From contig JFLG01000077.1 of NCBI GenBank assembly GCA_000634735.1, positions 62,001 to 126,000 on the forward strand: a DNA stretch of 64,000 nucleotides. Direction: 5' to 3'. Positions 7,596 to 16,040 of the stretch are shown piece after piece. Every line of letters starts with the position of its first letter. Positions within the stretch are counted from its first letter, which is position 1. The notes under the pieces are model-generated. The model was not told where the DNA came from and did no database searches. It worked only from the letters and a program-made list of their open reading frames with translations. This DNA is from Prochlorococcus sp. scB241_528N17. GTDB lineage: Bacteria > Cyanobacteriota > Cyanobacteriia > PCC-6307 > Cyanobiaceae. Position numbers and translations under genes: made by a program.

Positions 7596-8750
7596 GTCTT
7601 TAATTTTTTTCTCCAATATTAAAGCACTTAAAATTGAGCCTTCAATTCTGCCAAATCCATCTCCTTCAAACCAGTCTCCGCAAAATCCAATTCTATATTT
7701 TCTACTAAATTGTAAAGATAATGGGATGGCAATTCCCGAGGGCTGTGAAGCTCTCCATTTCATAATAGATATTTCTTCATCAAAATTTAATTTATTAATT
7801 ACAGAATTCTCTTCAAAAAGTTTATTGAAACTTGTAATTATTTCTTGTTTAAAAACTTCTTCATCTTTTGCACTTATATATGAATTAATTAACTCAATAT
7901 TTTTTGAATGAACTACGATTCCTAATTTATTATTATCTTGCGACTGAAAAATAATTCTTTCAAATCTATATTTTTTTTCTAAATTATTTTTTAAATAAAA
8001 ATACCTTTGTTTTTTAGAATAATAATCTTTATAACTATAATTTTCATTTGTATAAATTAAAAAAGTTAACCTAGGAATAAATGTTTGTTCTTCTAAAAAA
8101 TTTAATAATAAATCTATTTTTTTATCGTTATGAATGGGAATAGCTTTTCTTAATGGTATTTGATTTACGTTTAATAATTCTAAAGACCGCTTATGTAACA
8201 ACAAATTAGTTGAACAAATTAGATATTTAGACTTGAATTTTTTGCCATTTTTTGATGTTAGTAACCATTCCTTATCATTAAACTTCATATCAACTATTAA
8301 AGTTTCAAAGAAAAAATCAATTTCCTCTTTTAAATTATTAGACTCAATTATCTTTTTCGATAATTCACTCATGGAATCTAAAGATAAATAATTAACCCCG
8401 CAAGAAAATTCAGATTTTTTTTTGGTTTCTAAATTAGAATCTTCATTTAAAAGAAATATTTCTGAGTCGTCAATTTTTATATATTTATTTTCCAATAATT
8501 CATCAATATATCTTTTTAATAGAAGATTATTTTTACTGTTAGATATATTAAAATTTGGAGAACCATGATTTAGTTTCCATCCTTCAAATTTTTTGCTTAT
8601 TCTTGTACTTGATCTCCCTCCAAGTCCACGACCAATTTCAATTAATCCAACTTTTTTTGTAATATTATTTTTCAGATATTTCGAAGCAAAAACACACGCA
8701 GATATACCACCACCTATTATTAATAAGTCATATGTAACAGCACTTTTCAT
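7584..8750 (-). CDS. FAD/NAD(P)-binding oxidoreductase, renalase-like
   Basis: The product has 388 residues. The Rossmann dinucleotide-binding motif DLLIIGGGISACVFA (8-22) is followed by an acidic residue in GLIEIGRGLGGRSSTR, where GGRSSTR is the second FAD contact of amine-oxidase-like proteins. The C-terminal motif FCGDWFEGDGFGRIEGSILSA is the FAD-closing segment. This layout matches the renalase-like (COG3380) group. The substrate is unknown. It is followed on the same strand (upstream) by a TIM-barrel gene 20 bases away, so the two probably form an operon. Confidence 0.8.
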   Translation of the reverse strand: MKSAVTYDLLIIGGGISACVFASKYLKNNITKKVGLIEIGRGLGGRSSTRISKKFEGWKLNHGSPNFNISNSKNNLLLKRYIDELLENKYIKIDDSEIFLLNEDSNLETKKKSEFSCGVNYLSLDSMSELSKKIIESNNLKEEIDFFFETLIVDMKFNDKEWLLTSKNGKKFKSKYLICSTNLLLHKRSLELLNVNQIPLRKAIPIHNDKKIDLLLNFLEEQTFIPRLTFLIYTNENYSYKDYYSKKQRYFYLKNNLEKKYRFERIIFQSQDNNKLGIVVHSKNIELINSYISAKDEEVFKQEIITSFNKLFEENSVINKLNFDEEISIMKWRASQPSGIAIPLSLQFSRKYRIGFCGDWFEGDGFGRIEGSILSALILEKKIKDLIK

Positions 8751-8770
8751 AGGTTTAATATCAAAAGAAA

Positions 8771-9574
8771 TTATCTTTTATTTTCTAAAAAACTATAAAC
8801 AGAATCAAGTTTCTTTGTTGATGAAAAATCAGATTCAATTACAGGTATAATATTATTTTTTTTATAAAAACTAACTAAATCTTTTGTGAAATCAAAAAAA
8901 TTCTCCAAGGCATATAGACACTTTTCAGATATATATACCTCTTTCCAAGGACGAAATTTAAACCGTGCTATAAATTGTTTAGAAGGAATAAATAAACTTC
9001 CAAATAAATTTAATTTTTCTTCTTTTGCTACTTTTTTAAGATAAGTCACCTCATTCTGAAGAACTTTAATATCTGTACCATATTGAAACCAAATTGAATT
9101 TATTAACCCAGTCGAAAATTTTTGTTCGAACCTTTCTCTTTCTGAATAAATATTATAATATTTTTTCAAATATGGATTGTAAGATATACCTAATTTAACT
9201 TTTAAATTTTTTTCCTTTTTTAAATAAGCTAATACATGCACTGAGTCAAAGTTTTTTTTCTTATTTGATCCCGAAACAAGCAGAATTTCAAAATTTTTAT
9301 TAGTCTGAGAACTTTTAACAAAATCTAAAAACTCCTGATACGAATTTTCTTTATTTTTTGAATATTGATGATAAAGACTATAGTGATAGGTCACATTAAA
9401 ATTATTATAGTTTTTTGATATATATTTAATAGTTGAATTAAATAAATCCTTCTTTATAAGTCCTTTACATGGAATATTAATATTTCTGATATTATTTAAT
9501 TTGCAGAAATTAAGTTTATCGTCTAACTGAGAAATATTTTTAAATGACAATTCAAATCTTATATTATTGTTCAT
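8771..9574 (-). CDS. TIM-barrel protein resembling methylenetetrahydrofolate reductase
   Basis: The product has 267 residues and is soluble. Segments such as NVTYHYSLYHQY, FEILLVSGSNKKK, LKVKLGISYNPY and FSTGLINSIWFQYGTD follow the strand/helix order of the MetF-like flavin barrel (PF02219), where the last one aligns with the helix before the QxxxD-type folate-binding residue. The sequence is diverged and Lys-rich, so true methylene-THF reductase activity is not assured. It is transcribed just ahead of the renalase-like oxidoreductase, and functional coupling with that flavoprotein is an inference. Confidence 0.5.
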   Translation of the reverse strand: MNNNIRFELSFKNISQLDDKLNFCKLNNIRNINIPCKGLIKKDLFNSTIKYISKNYNNFNVTYHYSLYHQYSKNKENSYQEFLDFVKSSQTNKNFEILLVSGSNKKKNFDSVHVLAYLKKEKNLKVKLGISYNPYLKKYYNIYSERERFEQKFSTGLINSIWFQYGTDIKVLQNEVTYLKKVAKEEKLNLFGSLFIPSKQFIARFKFRPWKEVYISEKCLYALENFFDFTKDLVSFYKKNNIIPVIESDFSSTKKLDSVYSFLENKR

Positions 9575-9606
9575 TTTTTAGTAGTCATATTTAATCAATC
9601 AACATA

Positions 9607-9840
9607 TTAACGAAAACACGCATCTGCTACGATTCTTATTTTGGAAGTCTTCTTTTTATTCTTAGCCTTTAGAAAATAACTGGGGGAAATCTCTAGTGCA
9701 GCTTTTAAAGAAATTTTATCTTCTGAAGATTTTGCAATAATTTGATTAAAACATTTCCAATTTCCTGGTATTACTAAACCGGGCCATGATAAATAAAGAC
9801 CAACAAAAATACCGAAAAATAAAAATAAAAAAAACCTCAT
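9607..9840 (-). CDS. Small signal-anchored hypothetical protein
   Basis: The product has 77 residues. An N-terminal hydrophobic span (about 3-24) is a signal anchor or signal peptide. The exported part contains CFNQIIAKSS and a C-terminal IRIVADACFR, so two Cys could pair. It is the first gene of the leftward group before the TIM-barrel and FAD genes (32 bases away). Cyanobacterial in style; function unknown. Confidence 0.55.
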   Translation of the reverse strand: MRFFLFLFFGIFVGLYLSWPGLVIPGNWKCFNQIIAKSSEDKISLKAALEISPSYFLKAKNKKKTSKIRIVADACFR

Positions 9841-10009
9841 GGCAAAATAAAATTTTTAATCTTACTAATTAAAATAAAAAACAATAGTTCAATTGTATTG
9901 AATAATAATTAATAAATTATTTCCTTTCTTTTTATCGCAGATATTTAATCCATGAAAGATTTTCATGAACTCGAGAGGTTAGAATAACAAAAATGTATTA
10001 TTTTAGAAT

Positions 10010-10414
10010 ATGGCTAGCCAAGATTATCTAATTGCAATAGCTTTAATAGAGCAAAACTTAGTTAGAGCAATGCCTCTTGGAGGTAAAGAAATTAAAGATA
10101 ATTTAGAGAAATCAGAATATTTTAAGAAACTTGGAGAAGAGGTAATTTTAAATCTTCTATTGAGAGTATTTCAAAGAAGTGATGAAGGTGCTTTAAAAAG
10201 GGCTTCTGAAGAAAAAGGTCTGCTCCTTGTTCATATGCATCCTAAAAGAATGCAGAAAGAGCTTCCATTCATTAAATCAGAATGGATAAGAGATGGAGAT
10301 ACACAACAGTTTCTAAAATACCTTGGCAATCTCTCAAAAGAGGTATGGACTGCATCTTTCGTAAAATACAAAGGGATTGAATTTACTTCTATCTCGAAGA
10401 ATGATGAGATCTAA
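10010..10414 (+). CDS. Conserved cyanobacterial hypothetical protein
   Basis: The product has 134 residues, soluble, with no signal peptide. It is helical, with a motif-like middle segment EEKGLLLVHMHPKRMQKELPFI and a Trp-containing C-terminal part. I believe it is conserved in marine picocyanobacteria but can attach no function. The start is the only ATG near the open frame's beginning. A CATGAAA/TTTCATG inverted repeat (9951-9967) lies upstream. Confidence 0.65.
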   Translation: MASQDYLIAIALIEQNLVRAMPLGGKEIKDNLEKSEYFKKLGEEVILNLLLRVFQRSDEGALKRASEEKGLLLVHMHPKRMQKELPFIKSEWIRDGDTQQFLKYLGNLSKEVWTASFVKYKGIEFTSISKNDEI

Positions 10415-10436
10415 AGATATTAAAAATATTTTCTTT

Positions 10437-11117
10437 TCAAAGAATTTCTTTCTTTAGGATTTTATTTTCCATTGCAACTCTAAAACAGTTTTTACCATTA
10501 CCAAAATCAATTGAGGAATAGTCAAAATCATTTTTAATATGCAAGGCACAATTGCCCTCAATACATATGCAAGATTCAATGATTTCTTTCTGAATAACAT
10601 CATTAACGTAAGGTTCCCTCTCTTTCTCTTCATCGAAATGCGGGCAGGCAATACCTTCAACCATGCCTAAGCAATCAATTATTGCTAATTCTTTAGCATA
10701 AGAATCAGTTATACCTTTATCAAACCAACAAATAGCCCCAGCACTTACACCACTCATTACAATTCCTTTTTCATAAGCATTTCGCAAAATTTTATGTAAA
10801 TTCCATTCTTTCCAAACAGCTAACATACTTTTTGTATTTCCTCCGCCAACATAAATGATGTCTTGAGTTAAAACTTTCTCTTCTAAGTTTTCTGTTCTAG
10901 AAAAGAAATCAATATGGCTTGTTATACAATCAAGTTTAGAAAATGCTCTATAAAAATTTAGTTTGTATAAACTACTATCGCCAGATGCTGTTGGAATAAA
11001 GCAAATTTTAGGTCTTTTTTTATTACTTAAAGAAACTATATATTTTTCAATTTCAAGAGAGCCTAATGAACGTCCAAACCCTCCTCCCCCAATTGCGACT
11101 ATATTTTTACTAGGCAT
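10437..11117 (-). CDS. Peptidase S51-family (dipeptidase E / cyanophycinase-like) protein
   Basis: The product has 226 residues with the class I glutamine-amidotransferase-like fold of family S51. GGGGFGRSLG (9-18) is the N-terminal loop. DIIYVGGGNT (86-95) precedes the nucleophile motif SGVSAGAICW, with Ser125. PHFDEE supplies the downstream His. Members cleave Asp-X dipeptides (PepE) or cyanophycin. The length fits PepE better than cyanophycinase (about 270 or more), and no cyanophycin synthetase is visible here. Confidence 0.75.
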   Translation of the reverse strand: MPSKNIVAIGGGGFGRSLGSLEIEKYIVSLSNKKRPKICFIPTASGDSSLYKLNFYRAFSKLDCITSHIDFFSRTENLEEKVLTQDIIYVGGGNTKSMLAVWKEWNLHKILRNAYEKGIVMSGVSAGAICWFDKGITDSYAKELAIIDCLGMVEGIACPHFDEEKEREPYVNDVIQKEIIESCICIEGNCALHIKNDFDYSSIDFGNGKNCFRVAMENKILKKEIL

Positions 11118-11137
11118 ATTAAATAAAAGATTTATAT

Positions 11138-11608
11138 ATGAATTTAAGACAAATCACTATTAAAGATCAACTGGAATTAAAGAAGGTTTATTTTGATTCA
11201 ATTCAATCTTTAGATGAAAAAATTTATAGTCAAGAACAAAAAAGAGCCTGGTCAAGCCAAGCTTGGAATAACCCAAATTTTGATAAGTCAATAATTAAAG
11301 GAAAAGGATGGCTTATAAGTAAACAAGGAATTATTATTGCTTTTGCTACAAGATTTCCCACCGATAGAATTGCGCTATTTTACTGTAAAGGTAAATTCCA
11401 AAGAAAAGGATACGGATCTAAGTTACTTCATAAATTAGAAGATGAAGCATATAAAGAAGGTTTAGACTCTCTTTATACTGAAGCGAGCTTAATAAGTTAT
11501 AAATTATTTCTTAAAAATGAATGGGAAATTATACGTAAAGAAAAAGTCATTATAAATAACATTTTTTTTGAAAGATATAAAATGACTAAAATTATAAAAA
11601 TTAATTAA
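11138..11608 (+). CDS. GNAT-family N-acetyltransferase
   Basis: The product has 156 residues. The acetyl-CoA pyrophosphate-binding motif Q/RxxGxG/A appears as FQRKGYGSKLL (about 87-97), followed by a helix and the strand SLYTEASLISYKLFLKNEWE, typical of GNAT motif B. It is divergent from the peptidase gene, whose ATG lies 20 bases away, so the promoters must overlap. The acceptor is unknown. Confidence 0.8.
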   Translation: MNLRQITIKDQLELKKVYFDSIQSLDEKIYSQEQKRAWSSQAWNNPNFDKSIIKGKGWLISKQGIIIAFATRFPTDRIALFYCKGKFQRKGYGSKLLHKLEDEAYKEGLDSLYTEASLISYKLFLKNEWEIIRKEKVIINNIFFERYKMTKIIKIN

Positions 11609-11614
11609 TTAATA

Positions 11615-11938
11615 ATGTCTGGCAAAAGCAAGGGATTAATTCTGATTCAAAGGGTTCTAATTTGGGCGTTATACTTTTTTTCAGGATTTATACTTTATTC
11701 AAATCAAGGTACTTTGCCTTCATTGATAATTACTTTCTCAAGAATTATTTATCCATTATCTATTTTTTGGTTACAAATAAGAATTAAAAAAAGAACCAAT
11801 TTTCTGCCTATTGATTCAAAAATGACAACTTCGCAATTGTGGTTTAATTTATTACCCGTTATTGCATCTCTATTAACTGTAATTTTTTCTTTAACTAATT
11901 CTTTTTTATATATCCTAGGAAAATTAATAAACTCTTAA
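11615..11938 (+). CDS. Small integral membrane protein
   Basis: The product has 107 residues with three hydrophobic spans (about 10-26, 33-54 and 76-100). A basic loop IRIKKRTN lies between the second and third. It follows the acetyltransferase stop by six bases and is probably co-transcribed with it. No family recognised. Confidence 0.5.
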   Translation: MSGKSKGLILIQRVLIWALYFFSGFILYSNQGTLPSLIITFSRIIYPLSIFWLQIRIKKRTNFLPIDSKMTTSQLWFNLLPVIASLLTVIFSLTNSFLYILGKLINS

Positions 11939-12053
11939 AATAAGTTAATTATTATTTATTAGTCTTAGAAATTTCTCTCATAAAAAACACAATGTAAAGA
12001 AATTTGTCTTTTACTTATATTTGTTTAGATTTTAAATAGTGATCAATAAAATC

Positions 12054-12203
12054 ATGAAAAATATTTCATTAAAGGGAAATATTAATTTTGATAAAAAAAA
12101 AGATATAAATGATTATGAATTATTCTCTTTAAAAATCACAGATAGTTTATACAAAAAAGATATTGGAAAATTCCTTGAGACTCTCTCTTCTCACTTTATT
12201 TAG
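12054..12203 (+). CDS. Possible small hypothetical protein
   Basis: A 49-residue open frame starting MKNISLKGNINFDKK; a GTG 15 bases upstream is in frame. It has no membrane span and is polar with a predicted helical C-terminus. Coding potential is plausible but unproven, since AT-rich DNA gives such frames by chance. Confidence 0.3.
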   Translation: MKNISLKGNINFDKKKDINDYELFSLKITDSLYKKDIGKFLETLSSHFI

Positions 12204-12295
12204 TAAAATATTCTTTTTCTGATCTTCAAATTCAAACAGACCCATTAATAAATAAGTATTTGAGGGATAATGAGTAAAACTTTAAGAATACTCCA

Positions 12296-12613
12296 ATGCA
12301 ATTATTTCTTGCTGACTGCCAATTCCCAGATATTGAGAATCAAGTGAAAGCTTATCAATTATTTGTAGAAGCATGGGAAAACGGTGAAATTGCAAAATCA
12401 GATAAAACAGATAAATTTGAGATGTTATTTAGAGTTCATGCTCCGGGGGAGGGTAGAGTAGTTTGTCTATGTAAGGCAGAGAGTGATAAAGAAATTTTCG
12501 AGCATTTCGCTCCATGGAGAGCCAAATTTGGCATTCATATGGAATTTACACCTGTAATAAGTTGTCAAAATGTTGTTGATTACCATAAAGATTTGTTCAA
12601 AACTTTAGGGTAA
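12296..12613 (+). CDS. DUF3303-like domain protein
   Basis: The product has 105 residues. It has a small ferredoxin-like alpha/beta plan: an N-terminal strand MQLFLADCQF, a helix with VEAWENGE, a central strand MLFRVHAPGEGRVVCLCKAES, a helix, and MEFTPVISCQN. This arrangement and length fit the DUF3303 family of small proteins of unknown function. The base composition is less AT-rich than the neighbours, as expected for a conserved gene. Confidence 0.6.
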   Translation: MQLFLADCQFPDIENQVKAYQLFVEAWENGEIAKSDKTDKFEMLFRVHAPGEGRVVCLCKAESDKEIFEHFAPWRAKFGIHMEFTPVISCQNVVDYHKDLFKTLG

Positions 12614-12636
12614 TTAGCTTAAATCTAAAATTTATC

Positions 12637-12816
12637 GTGATTAAACCTTTTACCAATCTTACTTATAAAAAAAAAGATAAAAATTTTCCTTCTTCAAAAA
12701 ATAAGCTTAAGAAAGAAGAAAACGTCAAATCTAAACCATTAATAATATTTGGTTTTATCATCTCATTAACTTCCATCTTTTTACTTTTATTTACTATTAA
12801 TAATAAATTTGGATGA
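12637..12816 (+). CDS. Small single-span membrane protein
   Basis: A 59-residue frame from a GTG start. A very Lys-rich N-terminal half (YKKKDKNFPSSKNKLKK) precedes one hydrophobic span (PLIIFGFIISLTSIFLLLF). The positive-inside rule predicts a cytoplasmic N-terminus. The frame lies 23 bases after the DUF3303-like gene. No family is known to me. Confidence 0.45.
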   Translation: MIKPFTNLTYKKKDKNFPSSKNKLKKEENVKSKPLIIFGFIISLTSIFLLLFTINNKFG

Positions 12817-12886
12817 TATATGAGTAATTAGAACTATTACTTGGGAACAAATATGTTCTATTATAAATTTAAAAATAACTAACTAA

Positions 12887-13003
12887 ATGGCATTTAACGA
12901 AGGGGGAATGGCATCGGGCCTTCTAATTATTGCAGTATCAATAGTTTTTGCCGCCGGCTTTGGATTTTTAGTCTTGCATTTTGTACCTGGAACTCCATTT
13001 TAG
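12887..13003 (+). CDS. Very small hydrophobic (possibly thylakoid) protein
   Basis: The product has 38 residues: a short polar N-terminus MAFNEGGMAS, one long span (about 10-32), and a short tail ending VPGTPF. Codon and base use here are markedly less AT-rich than the flanks, which supports real coding. Size and topology resemble photosystem, cytochrome b6f or NDH small subunits, but I cannot match it to PetN, PetM, PsbX, PsaM or Psb30. Confidence 0.6.
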   Translation: MAFNEGGMASGLLIIAVSIVFAAGFGFLVLHFVPGTPF

Positions 13004-13035
13004 GTTATCCAACTGAATTTGGTTCACAAAATATC

Positions 13036-13305
13036 TTAAACATTAACAGTTTCTAAATCCTGCATTTGATTATCAACAGAATTCGATTTCTTTTTTAATC
13101 GATATGCATAAATTAATGATCCTAAAGCTATTGTACTAGAGGCAAAAATCCCCGATATGAGTATCAAGGCAAAAAGACCTCCTATTAATCCCCCTTTTAA
13201 TCTAAGCAAATTTGATTTAATTAAAAGTATTGATAAAAAAACAATAGTGGCTTTAAGAGAAGAGATTTTCAAAAAAGTAAATGGATAAAAAGGATTCAAC
13301 AACAT
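13036..13305 (-). CDS. Small membrane protein, unknown function
   Basis: The product has 89 residues from the ATG at 13305, with two hydrophobic spans (about 13-33 and 40-70) and a polar tail. The frame extends to 13374, but that extension would translate through the T-tract of a terminator hairpin at 13361-13385, so I prefer the internal ATG. No family recognised. Confidence 0.5.
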   Translation of the reverse strand: MLLNPFYPFTFLKISSLKATIVFLSILLIKSNLLRLKGGLIGGLFALILISGIFASSTIALGSLIYAYRLKKKSNSVDNQMQDLETVNV

Positions 13306-13360
13306 TTCTTTGGCGGAATATAATTTAATTGATTCTAAAAATAAATTTAAAAAACCGCAT

Positions 13361-13385
13361 AAAAAAAGACTCAAATGAGTCTTTT
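13361..13385 (-). terminator. Intrinsic terminator after the 45-residue gene
   Basis: On the minus strand, AAAAGACTC pairs with GAGTCTTTT across a four-base loop and is followed by more T. It lies 25 bases past the stop of the minus-strand gene 13410-13547. It overlaps the upstream extension of the next frame, and so helps set that start. Confidence 0.6.
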
Positions 13386-13409
13386 AAAATCTATATAAAA
13401 TATGATGAT

Positions 13410-13547
13410 TTATGCATCAGGGTCAAAATTCTTTAGGTTTGGACCGGCCACAAGACCAACAAGACCAAAAAGGACTAAAGAACCAATTCCAAAGCCTGCA
13501 GCCCATGGATTGAAACCACCTAAAGCAAAAGAAGCTAATAAATTCAT
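13410..13547 (-). CDS. Small hydrophobic protein (45 residues)
   Basis: The frame is open further upstream to 13802, but that part overlaps the divergent DCC gene and is low-complexity. The ATG at 13547 gives a protein starting MNLLASFALGGFNPWAAGFG with one Gly-rich span and the tail AGPNLKNFDPDA. Composition is balanced and GC is raised, as for conserved genes. It resembles a thylakoid microprotein, but I cannot name it. Confidence 0.6.
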   Translation of the reverse strand: MNLLASFALGGFNPWAAGFGIGSLVLFGLVGLVAGPNLKNFDPDA

Positions 13548-13748
13548 GATTTTAAAACATAATATCTCCGAGTTAGCATACAGATTTTTATGAAAAATAT
13601 ACCTATATTGAGACATTTCTTCGTAATTATTAGAATCGTTTAAGTATCCATTTATAAAAATCCACAAAATTTTTATTATTTGTTTTATTATCGAGGCATT
13701 ACTATTTTGTTGGCGCACTTTAAGACCATCAAAACTGTTTTTTTTATA

Positions 13749-14129
13749 ATGACTTCCAACTATACCTTTATTTATGATGGAGAATGCCCATTCTGCAATC
13801 ATTTTGCTGAGCTCCTAGAGATCAAAAGCAAGTTAAATAATATTAAAATTCTTGATGGTCGTAAAAATTTAACTCTGATTAAATCCCTCTTAGATAAAGG
13901 TTATGACATAGATAAAGGAGCTATTCTCTTGAAAGATGAAGATATCTTTCATGGGGCAGATGCAATTAATACTATTTGCAAACAGATAAATAATCCCTCA
14001 AGTAGTTTACTTTTGTTACTTTCTAGAGTGTTTAAATCTAAAAAACGAACAAATTTTATATTTCCTTTACTAGTCAGAGCTAGAAGATTGGCATTGATAT
14101 CAAAAGGTATATCAATATCCCTAGTTTAA
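13749..14129 (+). CDS. DCC-family thiol-disulfide oxidoreductase-like protein
   Basis: The product has 126 residues from the ATG at 13749; a longer in-frame extension overlaps the divergent small gene and looks non-coding. The signature FIYDGECPFCNHF (7-19) has the Cys13/Cys16 pair of the DCC (DUF393) family. A second conserved region LLKDEDIFHGADAI follows, and the C-terminal LVRARRL is basic. The family is thioredoxin-like. Redox partners are unknown. Confidence 0.8.
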   Translation: MTSNYTFIYDGECPFCNHFAELLEIKSKLNNIKILDGRKNLTLIKSLLDKGYDIDKGAILLKDEDIFHGADAINTICKQINNPSSSLLLLLSRVFKSKKRTNFIFPLLVRARRLALISKGISISLV

Positions 14130-14236
14130 AAATAAAAACTTTCTAAATATTAAATAACATATTTATAAGCTTCTGTATCAATAAATGATAATTAATTATT
14201 TCTTAGCTAGAACTAAGTGGTAACAACAAGTATTAA

Positions 14237-14422
14237 ATGATAGAAAACTTCAATCCCTTTATTTCATTGGGCGGTGATAACCAAAAAGTTAATCATATGG
14301 CTGAAGCGGCACTTGAAATGAATTTAACTTGCAATGATTTAAAGAAGGATTTAAATTTAACTGATGGTGATGTAGTTGATATGTTGCAACTAGTCATGGA
14401 TAGGTTTAAAAATAGTAATTAA
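14237..14422 (+). CDS. Small acidic hypothetical protein
   Basis: The product has 61 residues, soluble and helical. ALEMNLTCNDLKKDLNLTDGDVVDMLQLVMDRF looks like a compact three-helix domain with an HTH-like rhythm, but no family can be assigned. It stands alone between two same-strand genes. Confidence 0.55.
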   Translation: MIENFNPFISLGGDNQKVNHMAEAALEMNLTCNDLKKDLNLTDGDVVDMLQLVMDRFKNSN

Positions 14423-14467
14423 GTAAATACGGTAATTAATTAATCACTATATATCTATTATTTTTTA

Positions 14468-14770
14468 ATGAAAACAGTACAAATTGAGTTTTCGAAATAT
14501 GAATTAGTTAACTTTTTGTGGCCTGAATTAATAGAAGAATACGGATTTGATAAAGCCAGAAAAATAGTTTCTCAAGCTATTGACTTACAAAAAATGAATG
14601 GGACTAAAAATAGCACCATGCCAATCATATTTTCAGGAACAGGAGGATTAGCTCTAATACCAATACAAATGCTAGAAAAAGAAAACTTTGAGATTAGTTA
14701 TAAAGAAAATCAAGTTTTAATATTTAATCTAAAAAGAAAGTCATTTCAAATCTTAAATGAGGCAAACTAA
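14468..14770 (+). CDS. Hypothetical protein
   Basis: The product has 100 residues, soluble, mixed alpha/beta. It starts with a strand-like KTVQIEFSKYEL and has a Gly-rich turn IIFSGTGGLALIPIQML, then a Lys-rich C-terminal strand pair. No family recognised. It precedes the MBL-fold gene by 66 bases. Confidence 0.55.
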   Translation: MKTVQIEFSKYELVNFLWPELIEEYGFDKARKIVSQAIDLQKMNGTKNSTMPIIFSGTGGLALIPIQMLEKENFEISYKENQVLIFNLKRKSFQILNEAN

Positions 14771-14836
14771 TCTAAATTATTAACTTCTCGATAAAGCCAA
14801 AAGTACCTTATAGTCAAATAAAACAATTAATTATTA

Positions 14837-15553
14837 ATGACTTTTGAAGCGACCTACCTTGGTTCAAATGGTTGGCTTATAAAATTTAAAAAAACCAACT
14901 TAATTATTGATCCTTGGCTCAAAGGAGATTTAATATTTCCTCCAGGTGAGTGGTTTTTTAAAGGATCATTAGAAGAAGAAATTTCAATAGATAAAAAAAT
15001 AGATATTATTTTGTTAACCCAAGGATTGCCTGACCACTGTCATGTTCCAACATTAGAAATGTTCAGAAAGGATATTCCTATAATTTGCCCTAAAAGTGCA
15101 TTTGAAACATTAAAAAAAATTGGTTTTAGTTCAATTAAAGTGTTGAAGCCAACTGAAAAGACAAATCTTTTTAATTTAAGTTTTGAAGCAACTGCTGGTG
15201 CTCCAGTGCCACAAATAGAAAACGGATATATTGTTAAAGATGATCAAGATAATGGTTTTTATATAGAACCCCATGGATATCTTGATGAAAATTTAAAAAA
15301 GCAAAGTCTTGATGCAGTCATTACTCCTACAAAAAATTTAGAATTACCCCTAGTTGGTTCTTTTGTAAAAGGTGCTGATGTAATCCCTAAATTGATTAAC
15401 AAATTCAATCCAAAATATATACTTTCAAGCACCATAGGGGGAGATGCAAAATATTCAGGTTTTTTAAATAATTTTATTTCAGTTCAGGATTACGAAGAGG
15501 TATTAAATTGTAATCTTATAGATCTAAAGAGTATGCAATCTATTATGATTTAA
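14837..15553 (+). CDS. Metallo-beta-lactamase-fold protein (UlaG-like)
   Basis: The product has 238 residues. The N-terminal strands ATYLGSNGWLIKFKKTNLIIDPWL match the first MBL strands of UlaG/COG2220-like proteins. The usual HxHxDH metal motif is degenerate: TQGLPDHCHVP keeps DHxH but lacks the first His pair. Later motifs include APVPQIENGY and a C-terminal SSTIGGDAKYSGF. It may bind a single metal or have lost catalysis. Cyanobacteria and plants carry relatives of this form. Function unknown. Confidence 0.7.
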   Translation: MTFEATYLGSNGWLIKFKKTNLIIDPWLKGDLIFPPGEWFFKGSLEEEISIDKKIDIILLTQGLPDHCHVPTLEMFRKDIPIICPKSAFETLKKIGFSSIKVLKPTEKTNLFNLSFEATAGAPVPQIENGYIVKDDQDNGFYIEPHGYLDENLKKQSLDAVITPTKNLELPLVGSFVKGADVIPKLINKFNPKYILSSTIGGDAKYSGFLNNFISVQDYEEVLNCNLIDLKSMQSIMI

Positions 15554-15705
15554 ATCGATCCAACAAGATCTTTAATTAAGTCATTTAGCTTGAAAGTAAA
15601 TCTACCTTAAAAGGAGTTCATAAAATTCATTCTTTTCTTATTAGCTCAATACTTTTTTTAGCTTTAAATAGTAGCTACATATGTGAAAATTCAAAGCTTG
15701 ATCTT

Positions 15706-16026
15706 GTGATGAGAAATAATATAAACGGCGACTTTTCCATAGTAGAAAAGATATCTGAGTTAAAGCCAGGAGCATTTATAAATATTAATTGGAACAAAAA
15801 AAAACTTATGCTTCCATACTCTCTAAGAAAAGATTACATTTCCTTTACAGATAGGAAGTGGGACTGGAGGTACCAATTTAATAAAGACGGAACTCCTAAT
15901 ATTAATAATCCTTCTTTATTCGAACTACTTCCTTCTGGAGAAGTTAAAGCACATTTTTGTCAATCAGAAGAAAAAAGTTCTAACTTAGAATTTCAGGATA
16001 AGTATTCTAGATTATTTAACTTCTGA
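15706..16026 (+). CDS. Hypothetical exported protein (start uncertain)
   Basis: From GTG/ATG at 15706/15709 the product has about 105 residues and is soluble, with motif-like FININWNKKKLMLP and KWDWRYQF. The frame is open upstream to 15589 with no standard start codon, and that stretch encodes a signal-peptide-like segment (SFLISSILFLALNSSYIC). An AAGGAG sits at 15611-15616, eight bases before an in-frame ATT at 15625. The true protein may therefore start at ATT and be secreted, or the leader may have suffered a frameshift in the T7 run at 15653-15659. Confidence 0.55.
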   Translation: MMRNNINGDFSIVEKISELKPGAFININWNKKKLMLPYSLRKDYISFTDRKWDWRYQFNKDGTPNINNPSLFELLPSGEVKAHFCQSEEKSSNLEFQDKYSRLFNF

Positions 16027-16040
16027 ACTTCTTTATAAAG

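Noticed and set aside
9951-9967. CATGAAA/TTTCATG inverted repeat upstream of the 10010 gene
   Set aside because: Short, AT-rich and without a T-tract. It could be an operator but there is no second copy to support it.
13548-13802. Long upstream extension of the 45-residue minus-strand gene
   Set aside because: The extra 85 residues are low-complexity and overlap the divergent DCC gene start. The ATG at 13547 fits a normal microprotein.
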